Shown: positions 9,269 to 20,798 of the stretch, one piece after another
Position numbering within the stretch: the first letter of the stretch is position 1
How the letters are laid out: each line of letters begins with the position of its first letter
Assembly (NCBI GenBank): GCA_963675135.1
Contig: OY776130.1
Coordinates: forward strand, 20,886,001 to 20,950,000
DNA: 64,000 nucleotides
Origin: Galeopsis tetrahit
Taxonomy: Eukaryota; Streptophyta; Magnoliopsida; Lamiales; Lamiaceae
Direction of reading: 5' to 3'
Program-made: the position numbers and the translations under genes
The notes under the pieces: model-generated
The model's database searches: none
Told to the model about the DNA's origin: nothing
What the model saw: only the letters and a program-made list of their open reading frames with translations

Positions 9269-12200
9269 TCAGTCTCTATCAGGAATTCTGAATGCCAAGT
9301 ACAATCTGTTCTTGATATCCATCATGTGCTTATGATCAGTTATTCCTTCATCTTGAATAATCTGTGAAATTATGTTTCCAATCTCTGAGTAATCTGGTTC
9401 ACCATTTTCAAGTCTTGGAGGTTCCCAAACTGGTTCTTCAGGACATAAAATCTGTATACCTGTACTAGCAGCTAACAACAGAATATGTTCCCAAAATTCT
9501 CTTGAGATATTTATCATGAATGCATCAAAATCAGAATATTCATCTTCCTTGCTTGAATGGTTACCAAATTTCTTCACAATAAAATTTGCAATCTGCCATT
9601 TCTTTTTCAAGTTATTCTAGAACTCCATATCTTCTGGATCCACAACAAATTCCATGAATTGTTCATCCAGAACAGTTCCAACAGATTTAGACTTCATTTT
9701 CTTTTTCAATGCAGCAACTCTATTATCAAACTTCTTTCTTGTAGCTTCTGCATCTTTCATCTTTTGTTTTCTAATCTGTTCAGCAGATCTTTTCTCAGAC
9801 ATTTCAATTTTCTTCTGAGCAAGCATCTGATTATGCTTTTCAACAGATTCAGCTATCAGCACATCACTTGGTCTATTTTCAGTATCAACATGTTTCAGCT
9901 TGCTTTTAGACCTGGTAATTCTACCAATCTGTTCAGTCTCTTCTTCATCATCAATAATCAATTTTCTTTTCCTTTTTCCAGAAGAAGATTCAGCAACAAC
10001 ATGTTTCTGAGTAACTGTTGTTTCTTGAGTAACAGAATCAGGATTTTGTAACTTTAACTTCAGACTGATGATTTCTTCTTTCAAATCATCAATGCTTACT
10101 TTCAACTCATCTTGACTCACAACCAATTGAGCTTGTTGTGATTGAGTTTGTTCCATCACTTTCATTACTTTTACTTCCCCCTTTTTGGCTTCATCTTGCC
10201 ATTCCTTCAAGGGTGTTAAAAGTATCTCTACTTTCTTTTGCAACTCAGTAGAAAGTGACTTTTCTTGTAATCTATGCAGATCATAGATTTTATTCATAGT
10301 GAATTCCATTATCTTGTCATAAGAATTTGCAGCAGTCAAACTTTCCAACTTTTCAGTGGCTTGTTGAAACCTCTTCAAAGTATCATCCAGCTTACTTTGT
10401 AACTCTTCATTATGCTTTTTCAACAATTCAAAGCTAGAGTTCTCTTGAGCTGTCTCAGAAGGAACTGTTCTTACTGTCTCTTGAACATCATTAAGCACAG
10501 TATCCTTAACAACATCAATTGGTGTGCTCTCCAATTCATTAGCACCCAAAGATTGTTCCTTTAAGACCTCAGTGTCTTCAGCTACAACTGTGTTCTCAAA
10601 CATCTCAGTTGCATTGGTATCAGCTTCATAATCAGCTTCCATATCAGCTTCATAATCAGCTTCAACATCAGCTTCAACATCAGCATGTTTAACTTCAGCA
10701 TCATCTGCATCCATGTTGACATCAGTATCAACATTCACATCAGCAGACTTAACAATGGAATATTTGCAACCAGTTATTCTTTCAATCAACTGAATAACAG
10801 ATTCCAAATTTGATAACTCAGTATAAGAATTAACATCTGCAGCTTCTTTCTGTTCTTGTTCCCAATCATGAAACACAGAAAGACCACCCATACCTTCAGC
10901 TACAATCATCAGCTGATCTAGACCTATACTTCTAAGATATACCCAAGTACCTATCCTTAGAAGTTGCTCAAAGGTTCTAGTGCTGTCATCTAAACCATGA
11001 AAGCTTTTGAGAAGAGCATTTCTCAACTTAAATCGAATCCTCTCTTCCTTGTCACAAACATGATAATCCATCAAGAACACTGATTCAGGTTGAATAAATT
11101 CAGGTTCGGGAGAAGAGGTAATTTCAATTGGTTCAGAGGAAGGTATATGTTCATGTTCAGTAGAGTGATCATGAACTGGTTCATATTCAGGTTCTGGTTC
11201 AGGAGAAAAATGAGGAGTAGGGTTATGGTGAGGATTAGCTTGAGGAGTGGAATGAAAAGAAGTGTTCTGAGGGGTTGAGGTAGGAGTGTTCTGATGAATA
11301 GGAGAGTAGTGAACTGACTCCTCAGAACAGGAAGGCTCAGCTTCATGGGGTTGGGCTTGAATAGAATGAGAGGTTGAGGGAGAAGGGGTAGTGTTCTTGA
11401 GGACTCTTCTGGGTCTAAGAACACCAGAAACTTTAGTTCTCTTGTGTGAAAGGATAAGACTTGGAGAACTTACCTCTTCCACAGAAGACTCCTTCACATT
11501 GGCAACTGACTCTTCTGACTTTTCAGGAACAGCCCTAGCTGATCGACCTCTTCTTAATCCAGATCGGTGAGGGTCGTGCCTAGCCTTTGTTCTCAACTCC
11601 GGCTCATCATTGTCAGAACGAAACATAGAACCACCAGATTCTTGTGGTTGATACCTCTGGCTTTGTTCAAACACAGTAGACTCCTTTTTGAACAAGAATT
11701 TGCCCTGGTGAAATCTTTTTGGACGACTCCAATCCATCTTCCTTTCAGCTAATTGAGGCAACAATATGCTCAATTTACTTCCAAAACCCATCATGGATTT
11801 AATGGAAAATTCTCTTGAGACCTCATCAAATACCACTTTCTCTCTTTCAGCCAATAATCTGCCAAGCAAAAATCCTTGCCAATCATCATCAATACGATCA
11901 GTGATTGCAGCTATAATGCGAATCTTGAGATTGGTGAGAGCGTCTTGACTGAAATGTTGCCCTAACAAGCATTTTCCAGCAATATCCATCAACAATTGCA
12001 TACCCTCTGGAAGAATGTCCTTCTTCAAATTTGATAACGTCGCTGGGTCAACATTCAACCACCTGCCCACACGAACTTTCTCTTGCCCTGCCATATAGCT
12101 CAGAATGTCTATTGGCCCGTCTGGTAGATTGAACGCGATTCCAAGGGTTTCTTTAGAAATGACAACCCTGTGGCCAGAAATGATCGAACGAATGCTGTTT

Positions 12201-12448
12201 GAGTCACCCTGTACCTGAAGAAAGAATTCCATCGCCTCAGGTTTATAAACCTTTTCAGGATATGATTCTAGGTATTTCCGTAGCCCACATTCTTCACACA
12301 TGGTGAGAATGGCTTGATTCTCAGCTTTCTGACGTCCGGTGAAGTAAACGGAGTTTTCGACGAAGATTCCTTTCTCTCGCATCCATTTGGTAGAATCAAA
12401 AGTTCCTGCGACTTCATTTTCTTCGTTAAGAATATCGATAATCGCCAT
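9269..12448 (-). CDS. Element A env-like protein (extra ORF after pol)
   Basis: The frame starts at the ATG at 12448 and runs 943 codons to a TAG at 9617-9619, then continues open in the same frame for about 115 more codons to 9269. Residues 1-250 resemble the N-terminal domain of Sirevirus env-like and other plant transposon proteins (blocks GLRKYLE, FNLPDGPIDI, GFGSKLSILLPQL). Next comes a Ser/Pro/Thr- and Glu-rich low-complexity stretch (about 300-450), a conserved block near 480-560, an acidic VEAD/YEAD repeat (about 570-610), a coiled coil (about 680-800), and a basic KRKRK motif (about 826) that could be a nuclear signal. No signal peptide or clear membrane span is visible, so env is a family label only. 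The TAG is probably a recent mutation; TGG is the likely ancestor. Confidence 0.75.
10176..10187 (-). other. PPT-identical motif inside the env-like frame (A)
   Basis: Minus strand AAAAAGGGGGAA, encoding K-K-G-E within DEAKKGE. The core equals the element's own PPT. The same 12-mer sits in frame at the matching place in B, C and D. Confidence 0.6.
10618..10740 (-). repeat. Acidic coding mini-repeat (V/Y/M-E-A-D units)
   Basis: Within A's env-like frame, 12-15 bp units based on TCAGCTTC(A/C)A are repeated about eight times. They encode VEAD, YEAD and MEAD units next to DVNVDTDVNMD. The equivalent places in C and D are acidic but lack this repeat, so it expanded in this family. Confidence 0.65.
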
Positions 12449-13052
12449 AGGAGAGAAATAGAGAAGTGTAGTTGCAAAAGTAGAAAGAATCGAAAATGCT
12501 TGAGCTTAGAGAATTTAGCAGAAAGATTTAGAGTAATGGAGAAGAAGAAGTTAATGTGATCGTGTAAATCAAAAATCAAGGCAAATCTAGGGCTTGGATT
12601 GATTTTGATTTCCACGTTGTGTGGTTTGGATTGAGTTGTAAATTGGGAGAAACGTTCCAGATTCATAACAGCTCAATTCCAAATTGGAGCCAACTTGTAT
12701 TGATAAATACACCTTTTAAATTAGGTTAAAAATAGAGGAGTGTATTAATCTTCTCTATAAGTAATCTAACTTTGAACAGTCCTTGACCTAGAAGAATCCT
12801 AAGACAGGATACTGTTCTGATGTATATCAGCACAGTTGTTTTCCAACACATTATACTTCAATTTCTTATTACTACTATATGGAATTTTACTTATTTGGGT
12901 TCAGCTGAGTACTGTGATCAGCTGAGTACTCTTTTGAAGATCAGCTCAGTAGTTGGGTCAGCTCAGTAGTCATTAGATCAGTTCCCCAACTCTTCTGATT
13001 TTCACCTTTTTGATACCAGCACAGTACTTTCTCAGATCAGTACTGAAAATAT

Positions 13053-13290
13053 TCTGTAGACAAATTTTCCTGTAATCAAATAAGCTCTGTAGACAGTTAT
13101 AATCAGTAATCAGATCAGTTCTGCAGAGAGAATGGTATTGTAGTCAGAAAGGTTCTGTAGACAAATTAAATTTGTAATCAGAACAGTCCTGTAGACCAAC
13201 CAATTCAATAGTCAGAACATGTCTGTAGACAGATTTGTACTGTAATCAGATCAAATTTGTAGACAGATCACATCTGTAATCAGATCAGTT
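13053..13290. repeat. 33-34 bp degenerate tandem repeat in the A spacer
   Basis: TGTAGAC recurs at about 13055, 13088, 13156, 13190, 13224 and 13257, at spacings of 33, 68, 34, 34 and 33 bp. Each unit also carries a GTAATCAGATCAG-like half. This makes about seven units of one repeat. It is absent from the spacers of B, C and D. Confidence 0.75.
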
Positions 13291-13460
13291 CCCCCTCCAG
13301 TGGAGAACTCCTCTTCTGTGCCTGTTTCACCTTGGTAGAAGTGTTAGTTCATGCATAGATGGTGAAATACAGTACAGAATAGTAAAGAATAATTAAAATA
13401 GGTCTATATAAGGTTTGTTCTAAGGTGTCTTGTGTTCTGAGTCAACATACATGATTTTTC

Positions 13461-13528
13461 AGAAATCATAGATTCCCCCTTAAATGTATATTCTCAATTC
13501 CCTCAACTTTACCAGCTTCCTCATCGGG
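13461..13528 (-). promoter_or_regulatory. Conserved spacer block with second PPT-like tract (A)
   Basis: The minus strand carries CCCGATGAGGAAGCTGGTAAAG, a gap, then TAAGGGGGAAT (13472-13482). The same block, in the same order and position, is in B (24585-24660) and D (50129-50205). A central PPT or a signal for env-like expression are possible roles; neither is proven. Confidence 0.5.
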
Positions 13529-13664
13529 ATTTAGGCACCTTAGTAACCTTTTTACCTGATTGTGATGATTGTAGAGGTTTTGACATGGTTTGTTCTTCAT
13601 AATTACCCATCTTGGTGAACTGATCTTGATATCAGCTCAGTACCTGAAATGTTAGTATACAGCT

Positions 13665-16600
13665 CTACATACAAGCAGGATCCATATCTATCAATCCTAA
13701 GCTTATGCATAACTCTCCAAATCTAGTTTCAGCCAAAGGTTTTGTGAAAATGTCAGCTCTCTGAATATCAGTATGGATCTTTTCCATTCTTATGTTTTTC
13801 TTTTCAACATGATCCCTAATAAAATGATGCCTAACATCTACATGCTTGCATCTAGTATGTAAAACGGGATTTTGAGTGATGGCAATTGCACTATTGCTGT
13901 CACAGAATATAGGTACATTTGATTCCACAATGTTGTAGTCTCTAAGTTGTTGCATTAGCCAAAGAAGCTGACTACAACAACTTCCTGCAGCCATATATTC
14001 TGCCTCAGTGGTAGATGTTGCCACACTTGTTTGTTTCTTTGAAAACCATGATATGAGCTTAGAACCTAAAAATTGGCATGAACTAGAAGTTGATTTTCTA
14101 TCTATCCTGCAACCACCAAAGTCAGAATCTGAATAACCACTTAGGGATAGATCATCATCTGCAGAATACCACAAACCTCGATTAATGGTACCCTTTAGAT
14201 ATTTCAATATCCTTTTAGCAGTCTCCACATGACTTTCTTTGGGGTTGGCCTGAAATCTAGCACATACACCTACTGCAAATGCAATGTCTGGCCTACTAGC
14301 AGTTAAATAGAGTAGAGAACCAATTAGAGCTCTGTAATAGGATTGGTCAGCAGACTTACCTTGATCATCAGGATCCATTCTGTATGTTGGCAGCATTGGT
14401 ACTCCAACTGTTTTAGAAGTCTTGATACCAAATTTATCTAACAAATTTCTTGTATATTTTGCTTGATTGATAAAGATACCATCAGTTGATTGTTTTACTT
14501 GAAGTCCAAGAAAATAGGTCATTTCTTCCATCATTGACATTTCAAACTTGCTTTGCATGAGTTTTGAAAAGCTCTCACTCATGCTCTTGTTAGGAGATCT
14601 AAATATTATATCATCCACATAAATTTGGACTAATAAAATGTTTGTACCTTCTTGTCTTCTGAACAAAGTTCGATCCACTTTGCCCTTAGTAAATCCATTT
14701 TCAACTAAGAATAGTGAAAGAGTGTCATACCAGGCTCTTGGAGCTTGTTTCAGACCATATAGTGCTTTCTTCAACCTGTATACTTGATTACCACTTACCT
14801 CAAATCCAGGAGGTTGTTCTACATAAACTTCTTCAACAAGTATACCATTTAAAAATGCACTTTTCACATCCATTTGATACACAGTGAATTTCATATAAGC
14901 AGCATAAGCAAGAAACAATCTTATAGCTTCTAGTCTAGCTACAGGGGCAAATGTTTCATCATAGTCAATACCCTCAGCTTGAGAGTAGCCCTGAGCCACT
15001 AATCTGGCTTTGTTTCTCACAACAAGATCATTCTCATCTTTCTTATTTTTGAAAATCCACTTTGTACCTACCACATTGTGATCAGTAGGTCTCTCTACGA
15101 GTTCCCATACATCATTTCGAGTAAACTGATTTAATTCTTCTTGCATAGCAATAATCCAGTTACTGTCAGATAAAACTTCTTTCACATTAGCAGGCTCAAT
15201 GGAAGATAAGAAGCAACACCAACAAAATAGAGAATTACTGGGTTCAGGCTTAGAGTCAAACAATTGTCTTCTGGGCTTAACACCTTTATTGGATTCACCA
15301 ATAATCAGATCAGTGGAATGAGCAGATTTCCATATTTTTCTAGTCTTAACAGGAATACTTTCATCATCCACATCATGTATAACAGAATCATCAATATCAA
15401 TATCATCATTTTCAGCAGGTTTATTCACAGGAGAACAGTCAACCAATTCAGGCATGTCAGTTGGTCTAGAAGACTTACCATTGTCTTTTACCTTTTCTAC
15501 ATCATCATCTTTGTTTAGAATATTCAGAAATGGATTGTAGGCTTGTACAGATTCATAGAGTTCAGTCTCTTCACTGTCTTTATCAGTTTGAATGGTCAGA
15601 TCATCAATTTTCTTACTGATCTGATGATCAGCAGAGTCCTCATAAGGAGTTTTACCATGTACTTTGTTGAATGCACATCTGTTCTGAGTGTGACAGGCAG
15701 TGTTGATTGCCTCAGCCCAAAACTTCTGTGGTGTGTTGTACTCAGCAAGCATTGTTCTGCATGCTTCTTTCAGTGTTCTGTTTCTTCTCTCAGCTACACC
15801 ATTTTGTTGGGGTGTCCTGGCTGCACTTGTCAAATGCTGAATTCCAGACTTAGAACAAAATTCTTTAATATAGCAGTTTATAAACTCAGTCCCCTTGTCA
15901 CTCCTGATCTTGACAATGGGCTGACCCTTTTCTACTTGCAACCTCTTTAACAGATCAGGTAGTTGGGTTTGTGTATCACTCTTTTTGTGTAAGAATATTG
16001 TCCAAGTGTACTTTGAATAATCATCTACCACAACCAAAGTGTACCTTCTACCATTCAGTGTAGGGGGTTTTATTGGACCATGTAAATCCATGTGCAAGAG
16101 TTCTAAGACTCTACAAGTAGAAAGAGTGGGAATTGACTTAAAGGAAACCTTTACCTGTTTACCTTTTTGGCATGCATCACACACTTGTGATTTGAAATAG
16201 ATTTCATTAGGGATACCTTCAACAAGGTAGTTTCTTGCAATCTTGTTAATAATCTTAAAGTTCAGATGGCATAAGCGTCTGTGCCATAGCCAACTGATTT
16301 CTTTAGGACTTTTAGAAAGAAGGCAAGCATCCCTAGGACAACTATTCCAATTTACAATGTAGGCACTGCCCTGTCTAACTCCAACTAGTAGAATTGTATG
16401 TGTTCTTTTATCCCAGATTTCACATTTGGTGCTTTTGAAGTAAACTTTGTAGCCCCTGTCACAAAATTGAGAGACAGATAACAAATTATATTTCAGACCT
16501 TCAACATAAGAGACATCTTGAATCTCTACATCTCCATTCTTGATGTATCCAAATCCTTTTGTGATTGCCATGGAACTATCTCCAAAGATCACCTTTGGTC

Positions 16601-16727
16601 CTTCCTTCTCATGATAGTCAGAAAGGAGAGTCTTGGTACCAGTCATGTGGTGAGAACACCCACTGTCTATGTACCAAGTTTCTCCAACTGAGCCACATTT
16701 CTTGTAAAGATCCAGTCGACCCTGCAA
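13665..16727 (-). CDS. pol: Element A pol: protease, integrase, RT, RNase H
   Basis: An open frame of 1020 codons from a TTG just after an acceptor-like TTGCAG; no ATG is evident, so expression must depend on splicing or recoding. Protease DSG at residues 21-23. The integrase zinc finger (H..H..CDAC) is at about 147-190, and the catalytic D, D, E lie in [15 protein letters not shown] and [16 protein letters not shown] follows with [11 protein letters not shown] and the YVDD active site at 14612-14623, then RNase H with GYSDSDFGG and TEAEYMAAG. The frame ends at TAG 13665-13667. After GKTPYE, about 75 residues of the integrase C-terminal part found in B and C are missing in frame (joint near 15638), which probably disables integration. 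Confidence 0.9.
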   Translation of the reverse strand: MQGRLDLYKKCGSVGETWYIDSGCSHHMTGTKTLLSDYHEKEGPKVIFGDSSMAITKGFGYIKNGDVEIQDVSYVEGLKYNLLSVSQFCDRGYKVYFKSTKCEIWDKRTHTILLVGVRQGSAYIVNWNSCPRDACLLSKSPKEISWLWHRRLCHLNFKIINKIARNYLVEGIPNEIYFKSQVCDACQKGKQVKVSFKSIPTLSTCRVLELLHMDLHGPIKPPTLNGRRYTLVVVDDYSKYTWTIFLHKKSDTQTQLPDLLKRLQVEKGQPIVKIRSDKGTEFINCYIKEFCSKSGIQHLTSAARTPQQNGVAERRNRTLKEACRTMLAEYNTPQKFWAEAINTACHTQNRCAFNKVHGKTPYEDSADHQISKKIDDLTIQTDKDSEETELYESVQAYNPFLNILNKDDDVEKVKDNGKSSRPTDMPELVDCSPVNKPAENDDIDIDDSVIHDVDDESIPVKTRKIWKSAHSTDLIIGESNKGVKPRRQLFDSKPEPSNSLFCWCCFLSSIEPANVKEVLSDSNWIIAMQEELNQFTRNDVWELVERPTDHNVVGTKWIFKNKKDENDLVVRNKARLVAQGYSQAEGIDYDETFAPVARLEAIRLFLAYAAYMKFTVYQMDVKSAFLNGILVEEVYVEQPPGFEVSGNQVYRLKKALYGLKQAPRAWYDTLSLFLVENGFTKGKVDRTLFRRQEGTNILLVQIYVDDIIFRSPNKSMSESFSKLMQSKFEMSMMEEMTYFLGLQVKQSTDGIFINQAKYTRNLLDKFGIKTSKTVGVPMLPTYRMDPDDQGKSADQSYYRALIGSLLYLTASRPDIAFAVGVCARFQANPKESHVETAKRILKYLKGTINRGLWYSADDDLSLSGYSDSDFGGCRIDRKSTSSSCQFLGSKLISWFSKKQTSVATSTTEAEYMAAGSCCSQLLWLMQQLRDYNIVESNVPIFCDSNSAIAITQNPVLHTRCKHVDVRHHFIRDHVEKKNIRMEKIHTDIQRADIFTKPLAETRFGELCISLGLIDMDPACM

Positions 16728-16759
16728 GTAGTGATCTTAATAATTTAGGTACCCTTTCT
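16728..16759 (-). other. Element A gag-pol junction
   Basis: The gag stop TAA is followed by GGGTACCTAAATTATT and, 31 bp after GT, by TTGCAG directly before the pol frame. The layout is shared with B and D, and in shorter form with C. The pol frame is closed by a TAA a few codons upstream, so plain readthrough cannot join gag to pol. Confidence 0.55.
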
Positions 16760-19297
16760 TTATTGGGGTCCTTGGGGGTTAGTAGTAAGAGGTATCCAAA
16801 TAAACATTGAAGTTTTGAATAATTGAGACCTCTTAAGTTTTCTACCATGCTTATCACAGAACAGTACTTTATTGACCTTATCCAAATTATCAGCAGACTT
16901 AGGATCTATTTTTCTGAGATAGCCTTTCCTTGGTTCTATCCCTTTTTCAGGAAGATCAGTATGTCTGTAATAGTTTGCATATGGCCTAAAAGCCTGTGGA
17001 CCATACGGCTTATAGATGCGTTTTGGTCTTTCCTCTCCAATGATATCATAAGATAAAGGTGGAGGATAAAGAACAGGTTTGTTATGATAATGAGGCACAA
17101 ATTTCCTAGGTTTAGTTGAGTACAGCTGAGACTGCCTTATGAAAGGAGGTCTAGGCTGTTTCCAACTTGCCTGTGCTTGTCTTGACCTACTGTTCTGAGT
17201 CTGCCTCTTCTGATTCCAGGACAGTTCTGCTCTGGTCAGAGGAGTAGTACTCTTCTGGTATGGTCTTGACTGTACTGGTCTAGATCCATTCTTCTGTTTA
17301 CCATTCTTGGCATTAGGAGGAATGTATTTAGACTGTACTTTGGAGTTTGGTTCATTATCATAGATCATAGGTTCTTTTCCTTTATCTAATTGTAAAGAAC
17401 TTGAACTTGCTCCAGTAGTGTTCTTAATGCCTGAAGTAGAGGGACTAGGCAGATCAGTACCTATTCCACTCTTATCATAAGGAGCTCTGTATCTGTATGA
17501 TAATGTTTGATTAATCTTAGAAGAATTAATCATATCAGATAGCTTTAGATCCAAGCTCAGTACTTCAGATTCTAAGAATCTATTGCGCTCTTCAAGTTTT
17601 TCACATTTAATCTTTAAGTCATTGAACTCATTTGTCTCTTTAGCTTGTGTATGAAGCATACCCTGATATAACTTGTCCATAGATGCATACTTTTCTTTGA
17701 GTTGTGACAACTCTTCTGATAGCCGTGCATTTAGAATAGTTATATTAGGATCCACTTTCATTTGAGCTTCTCTAAGACTCATGATTTCTTGTCTTAAAGA
17801 TATGTTCTCATCACTGATTTCTATGAATGCTTTGTTAGCTGGTAGGAGGTCTTCTTCATTCATTCCATTGGAATGGTGAAGACTACTCCCTACACTACTA
17901 TCAGCAGTGTCACATAAATCAGAATCAGAATCTGATTCATCACAAGATTGAAAAGATGTGACAGATGATACCTCTTGATCTATTTTTGCCATCATGACCA
18001 GTCCATCATCTGCAATGAAGACTTCTTTCTCATTGCTGGAAGGGTAATCAGAAGAGGAGGATGGTAACTCATCTGAATCCGTATCAGATTCATTGTTAGC
18101 CACCATTGCCCTCTTACCCTTTGCATATTTGCGATCTCTTCTTGCTTTCCTTTCTTTTCTGTCTTCAGCACTTAGATCAGGACATTCATGGATGTAATGA
18201 CCTGGCTTTTCACAGTTATAACACAGAGGTTCATTAGAAGTACGTTTAGAAGGAGAATGATATCGGTTCCTGTCCTTTCTATCAGTAGAGTTCCTATCCT
18301 TCCTATCAGCAGAGTTCCTATCTCTTCTTTTCTCATTAGAGATCTCATCTCTCCTTTCAGAAGATTTGTGATCCCTTCTGGTCCTAGAAGAGTCCCTGTT
18401 GTTAGAGCCCTGAGAGTCCTTATAGAATATTTTGTATCTACCATACCTCTTGTTAAGTTTGTCAAACCTCTTAATCATTAAGTTCAACTGATCCTTAAGA
18501 TCAAGATCATTACTCTCTAGTTCATCTTTTATGCTTGAGGACTTAGACACAGATGATCTAGGCTTCTTAGAGGTAGATGCCTTAAGTGCAATGTTCTTGG
18601 AGATTTCCTTAACCCTATCACCACTAACTATTGGATCTTCTTCATCCAATTCAAACTCATGTGCCTGAAGGGTTTGGAAGGTAGTTTCAGCAGACCAGTT
18701 ATCTATATCCTGAGTGTTTTTAATGATCAATGTGACCATTTTCCACCGTTCATCTAAGGCTTTAAGGATACGTAAATTGATCTCCCTATTGGTATAAGTC
18801 TTACTTAAAACATCCAGATCATTCATAATCTTGGTAAAACGAGTATCGAGCTGGTCTATTGTTTCACCAGGCTTAATTTTAAATGATTCGAACTTCTGGA
18901 CAGCAGTGGATAGTTTGCTTTCCTTTATAAGAGAAGTTCCCTCACAAATGATAGCTAACTTGTCCCACATCTCTTTGGCTGATTTACATTTCACCACTTT
19001 CCCAAGATACTCGTTGGGAAGGGTGTGCAAAATGTAATTCTTTGCCAAGCTGTCTAGATTGTTCTGCCTCATCTCTTCAGCAGTTAAATCTAACCTGGGT
19101 TTTGGCACGAGAACACCAATGGCTTTTGAAGGCTCCAGATTTGCAGTGTTGGGTATCATGGTAGTAATAGGCCCTTCTTTGATCACAGACATCATTAGAT
19201 CATGGGTTGAACTAAAGATGGCCTCCATCCTCAGTTTCCAGTAATCGTAATCTGCAACCTTGAACTTTGGAAGTTTATTGATGTTAGTTTCTTCCAT
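16760..19297 (-). CDS. gag: Element A gag polyprotein
   Basis: Forms the cytoplasmic particle and packages element RNA. I choose the ATG at 19297 because the protein then opens with MEETNINKLPKF, matching D's MSLEISANKLPKF; the frame is open a further 30 codons upstream with no homology. It is about 845 residues. The N-terminal third is the copia-type gag (UBN2) fold with YDYWKLRM, LDTRFTKIMNDL and LRILKAL. A basic, Arg/Asp/Ser-rich stretch precedes one CCHC knuckle, CYNCEKPGHYIHEC, at about residue 359. A coiled coil (about 500-620) and a basic, Pro-rich tail follow, which makes this gag long, as in Sireviruses. It is intact. Confidence 0.88.
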   Translation of the reverse strand: MEETNINKLPKFKVADYDYWKLRMEAIFSSTHDLMMSVIKEGPITTMIPNTANLEPSKAIGVLVPKPRLDLTAEEMRQNNLDSLAKNYILHTLPNEYLGKVVKCKSAKEMWDKLAIICEGTSLIKESKLSTAVQKFESFKIKPGETIDQLDTRFTKIMNDLDVLSKTYTNREINLRILKALDERWKMVTLIIKNTQDIDNWSAETTFQTLQAHEFELDEEDPIVSGDRVKEISKNIALKASTSKKPRSSVSKSSSIKDELESNDLDLKDQLNLMIKRFDKLNKRYGRYKIFYKDSQGSNNRDSSRTRRDHKSSERRDEISNEKRRDRNSADRKDRNSTDRKDRNRYHSPSKRTSNEPLCYNCEKPGHYIHECPDLSAEDRKERKARRDRKYAKGKRAMVANNESDTDSDELPSSSSDYPSSNEKEVFIADDGLVMMAKIDQEVSSVTSFQSCDESDSDSDLCDTADSSVGSSLHHSNGMNEEDLLPANKAFIEISDENISLRQEIMSLREAQMKVDPNITILNARLSEELSQLKEKYASMDKLYQGMLHTQAKETNEFNDLKIKCEKLEERNRFLESEVLSLDLKLSDMINSSKINQTLSYRYRAPYDKSGIGTDLPSPSTSGIKNTTGASSSSLQLDKGKEPMIYDNEPNSKVQSKYIPPNAKNGKQKNGSRPVQSRPYQKSTTPLTRAELSWNQKRQTQNSRSRQAQASWKQPRPPFIRQSQLYSTKPRKFVPHYHNKPVLYPPPLSYDIIGEERPKRIYKPYGPQAFRPYANYYRHTDLPEKGIEPRKGYLRKIDPKSADNLDKVNKVLFCDKHGRKLKRSQLFKTSMFIWIPLTTNPQGPQ

Positions 19298-19443
19298 GAT
19301 AGAGTAGACAATTAAGATCAGTAGTATGACAGATAGGTCAAGAAAGACAAGTAAGATCAAGAAACAAGTATCAGTAATGAGAGACAATTAGACTTTCCCA
19401 AAGTCTACAAGGTTATCAAGAAACAACAGTCCAAAGAACTACT

Positions 19444-19455
19444 GCTCTGATACCA
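19444..19455 (-). other. Element A primer binding site
   Basis: Minus strand TGGTATCAGAGC, complementary to the 3' end of plant initiator Met tRNA, two bases inside the 5' LTR. Confidence 0.92.
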
Positions 19456-19457
19456 CT

Positions 19458-20798
19458 TGTTGGTCCCAAAGTTGAGTTAAGATTGAGTAAGCTAAGAAAA
19501 AGTCTAGAGGGGAGGGGTGAATAGACTTTTCAAATTCTATCAAAATATCAAAGTTTAAGTGCGGAAATGTGTTCTGTACAGTACTGTTCTTAGAATCAGC
19601 TCAGTACTTAACAGTTAGCTTTTATACTCAACTTTTCTTTAAATCTTTTCTTTAGAAAACTTACTGTTCTTATTCAACAAATATATCAACAGATAATCAA
19701 ATCAAAACAGTAAAGAACACAAGATTTTTATAGTGGTTCGACAACTGTCTACATCCACTCTCACAACTCCAGTTGCGATGTTTTATTACTCTTTTCCACT
19801 TGAGTACTTGTAGCTTAGAGTCCCAAGATTAAGACTTCGATCTTGTCGATTATACCACCAGGTATATCTTCGATCAACTAGTAATTTCACAAGTAACTAG
19901 CACACTTGTTTACAACAATACAAACTTAAAACGAAAAGTAAAACTTCTCTTTGTAATAGCCTTTGTTTCTTCAAATCAGATCTGTGGCTTCTCTTCAGTT
20001 CTTCAATCTTCAACTCTGTGAGTGCTTGAATACTTCTTGATTTGCTCTTGAATAGTAATTGTATCAGTAGTCTTTTCAAGTAGAAGATCACACGGTATTT
20101 ATAAGCATTAGTAAGACAGTTAGCAGTTTGTGAACTAACTCTCAACTAACTCATAACCGTTTCTTGTTTTGTAACTTCTTTCTTTTGTAACCAACTTATC
20201 TTATCTTTCCAAGTCAGCATATCTTCAACAATATCTTCAGTTACGCTTCAAATAAGTTATCCAAACTTATTCTTCAAACAAACCAACTCAGCACAGTAAA
20301 CTACTTCTTCTTAGTTTTACTGCTCTTGGTCAGTCAGCACAATTCTTCAAAACTGTTCAGCTTCCTTCAAAAACTTCACTTGATTTCTTCATCTTCTGAA
20401 ATAGTCTTCTTAGTCATCTTTAGTCTTCTGACTTCAATCTAATCTACTGTTCTAACTATTACAATGCTGAATACAATAGAATACAACTTTACATATATAA
20501 AACCTATCTATACATCAACTGAACTATATACAGATGAGTATAACTAAGTCCTATACTATAAGCTGTCTATACAATACTTCCATCAGCTTAGTTCTTAAAC
20601 AGTTCATATATCAGATTAGTAACAGACTAAGATCAGTAAACTTAAACTTCATATCACAATAAGATCAGTAATCTTACATCATATATCTCACATAGAACAA
20701 CATATAATCACATATATCATTAACTCTAAAGTTACTTTTGGCCATCAAAACATATAATCATCAATTAGAACATTGTTTATAGGATTCATATCCCAACA
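19458..20798 (-). repeat. Element A 5' LTR
   Basis: 1341 bp, the same length as the 3' LTR and nearly identical to it. It drives transcription leftward; the TATA-like block is at 19724-19772. The outer edge is followed by TSD ACTGA and then B's env-like gene. Confidence 0.93.

Larger units (their letters stand above)
12449..13664 (-). other. Element A pol-env spacer
   Basis: About 1.2 kb without an acceptable gene, between the pol stop and the env-like start. It holds, on the plus strand, CAGCTGAGTACT twice and CAGCTCAGTAGT twice (12902-12970), a 33-34 bp tandem repeat (13053-13290), and a PPT-like block shared with B and D (13461-13528). Confidence 0.7.
7701..20798 (-). mobile_element. Sirevirus element A (Ty1/copia), near full length
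   Basis: A 13,098-bp element with two 1341-bp LTRs starting TGTTGG and ending CCAACA on the plus strand. The flanking duplication is ACTGA (7696-7700 and 20799-20803). Minus-strand order: 5' LTR, PBS, gag, pol, spacer, env-like, PPT, 3' LTR. It is inserted in B's env-like gene. I count about four substitutions between the LTRs, so insertion was recent. The likely defects are an in-frame integrase deletion and a TAG near the end of the env-like frame. Confidence 0.93.

Noticed and set aside
9557..10051. 164-codon plus-strand frame
   Set aside because: Opposite A's env-like ORF; Phe/Ser/Asn-rich composition is what antisense of a Lys/Glu-rich helix gives.
9269..12448. Reading the env-like ORFs as true viral envelope proteins
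   Set aside because: No signal peptide, membrane span or furin-type site is visible; the proteins are acidic, coiled-coil and carry nuclear-type basic runs. The env-like name is kept only as a family label.
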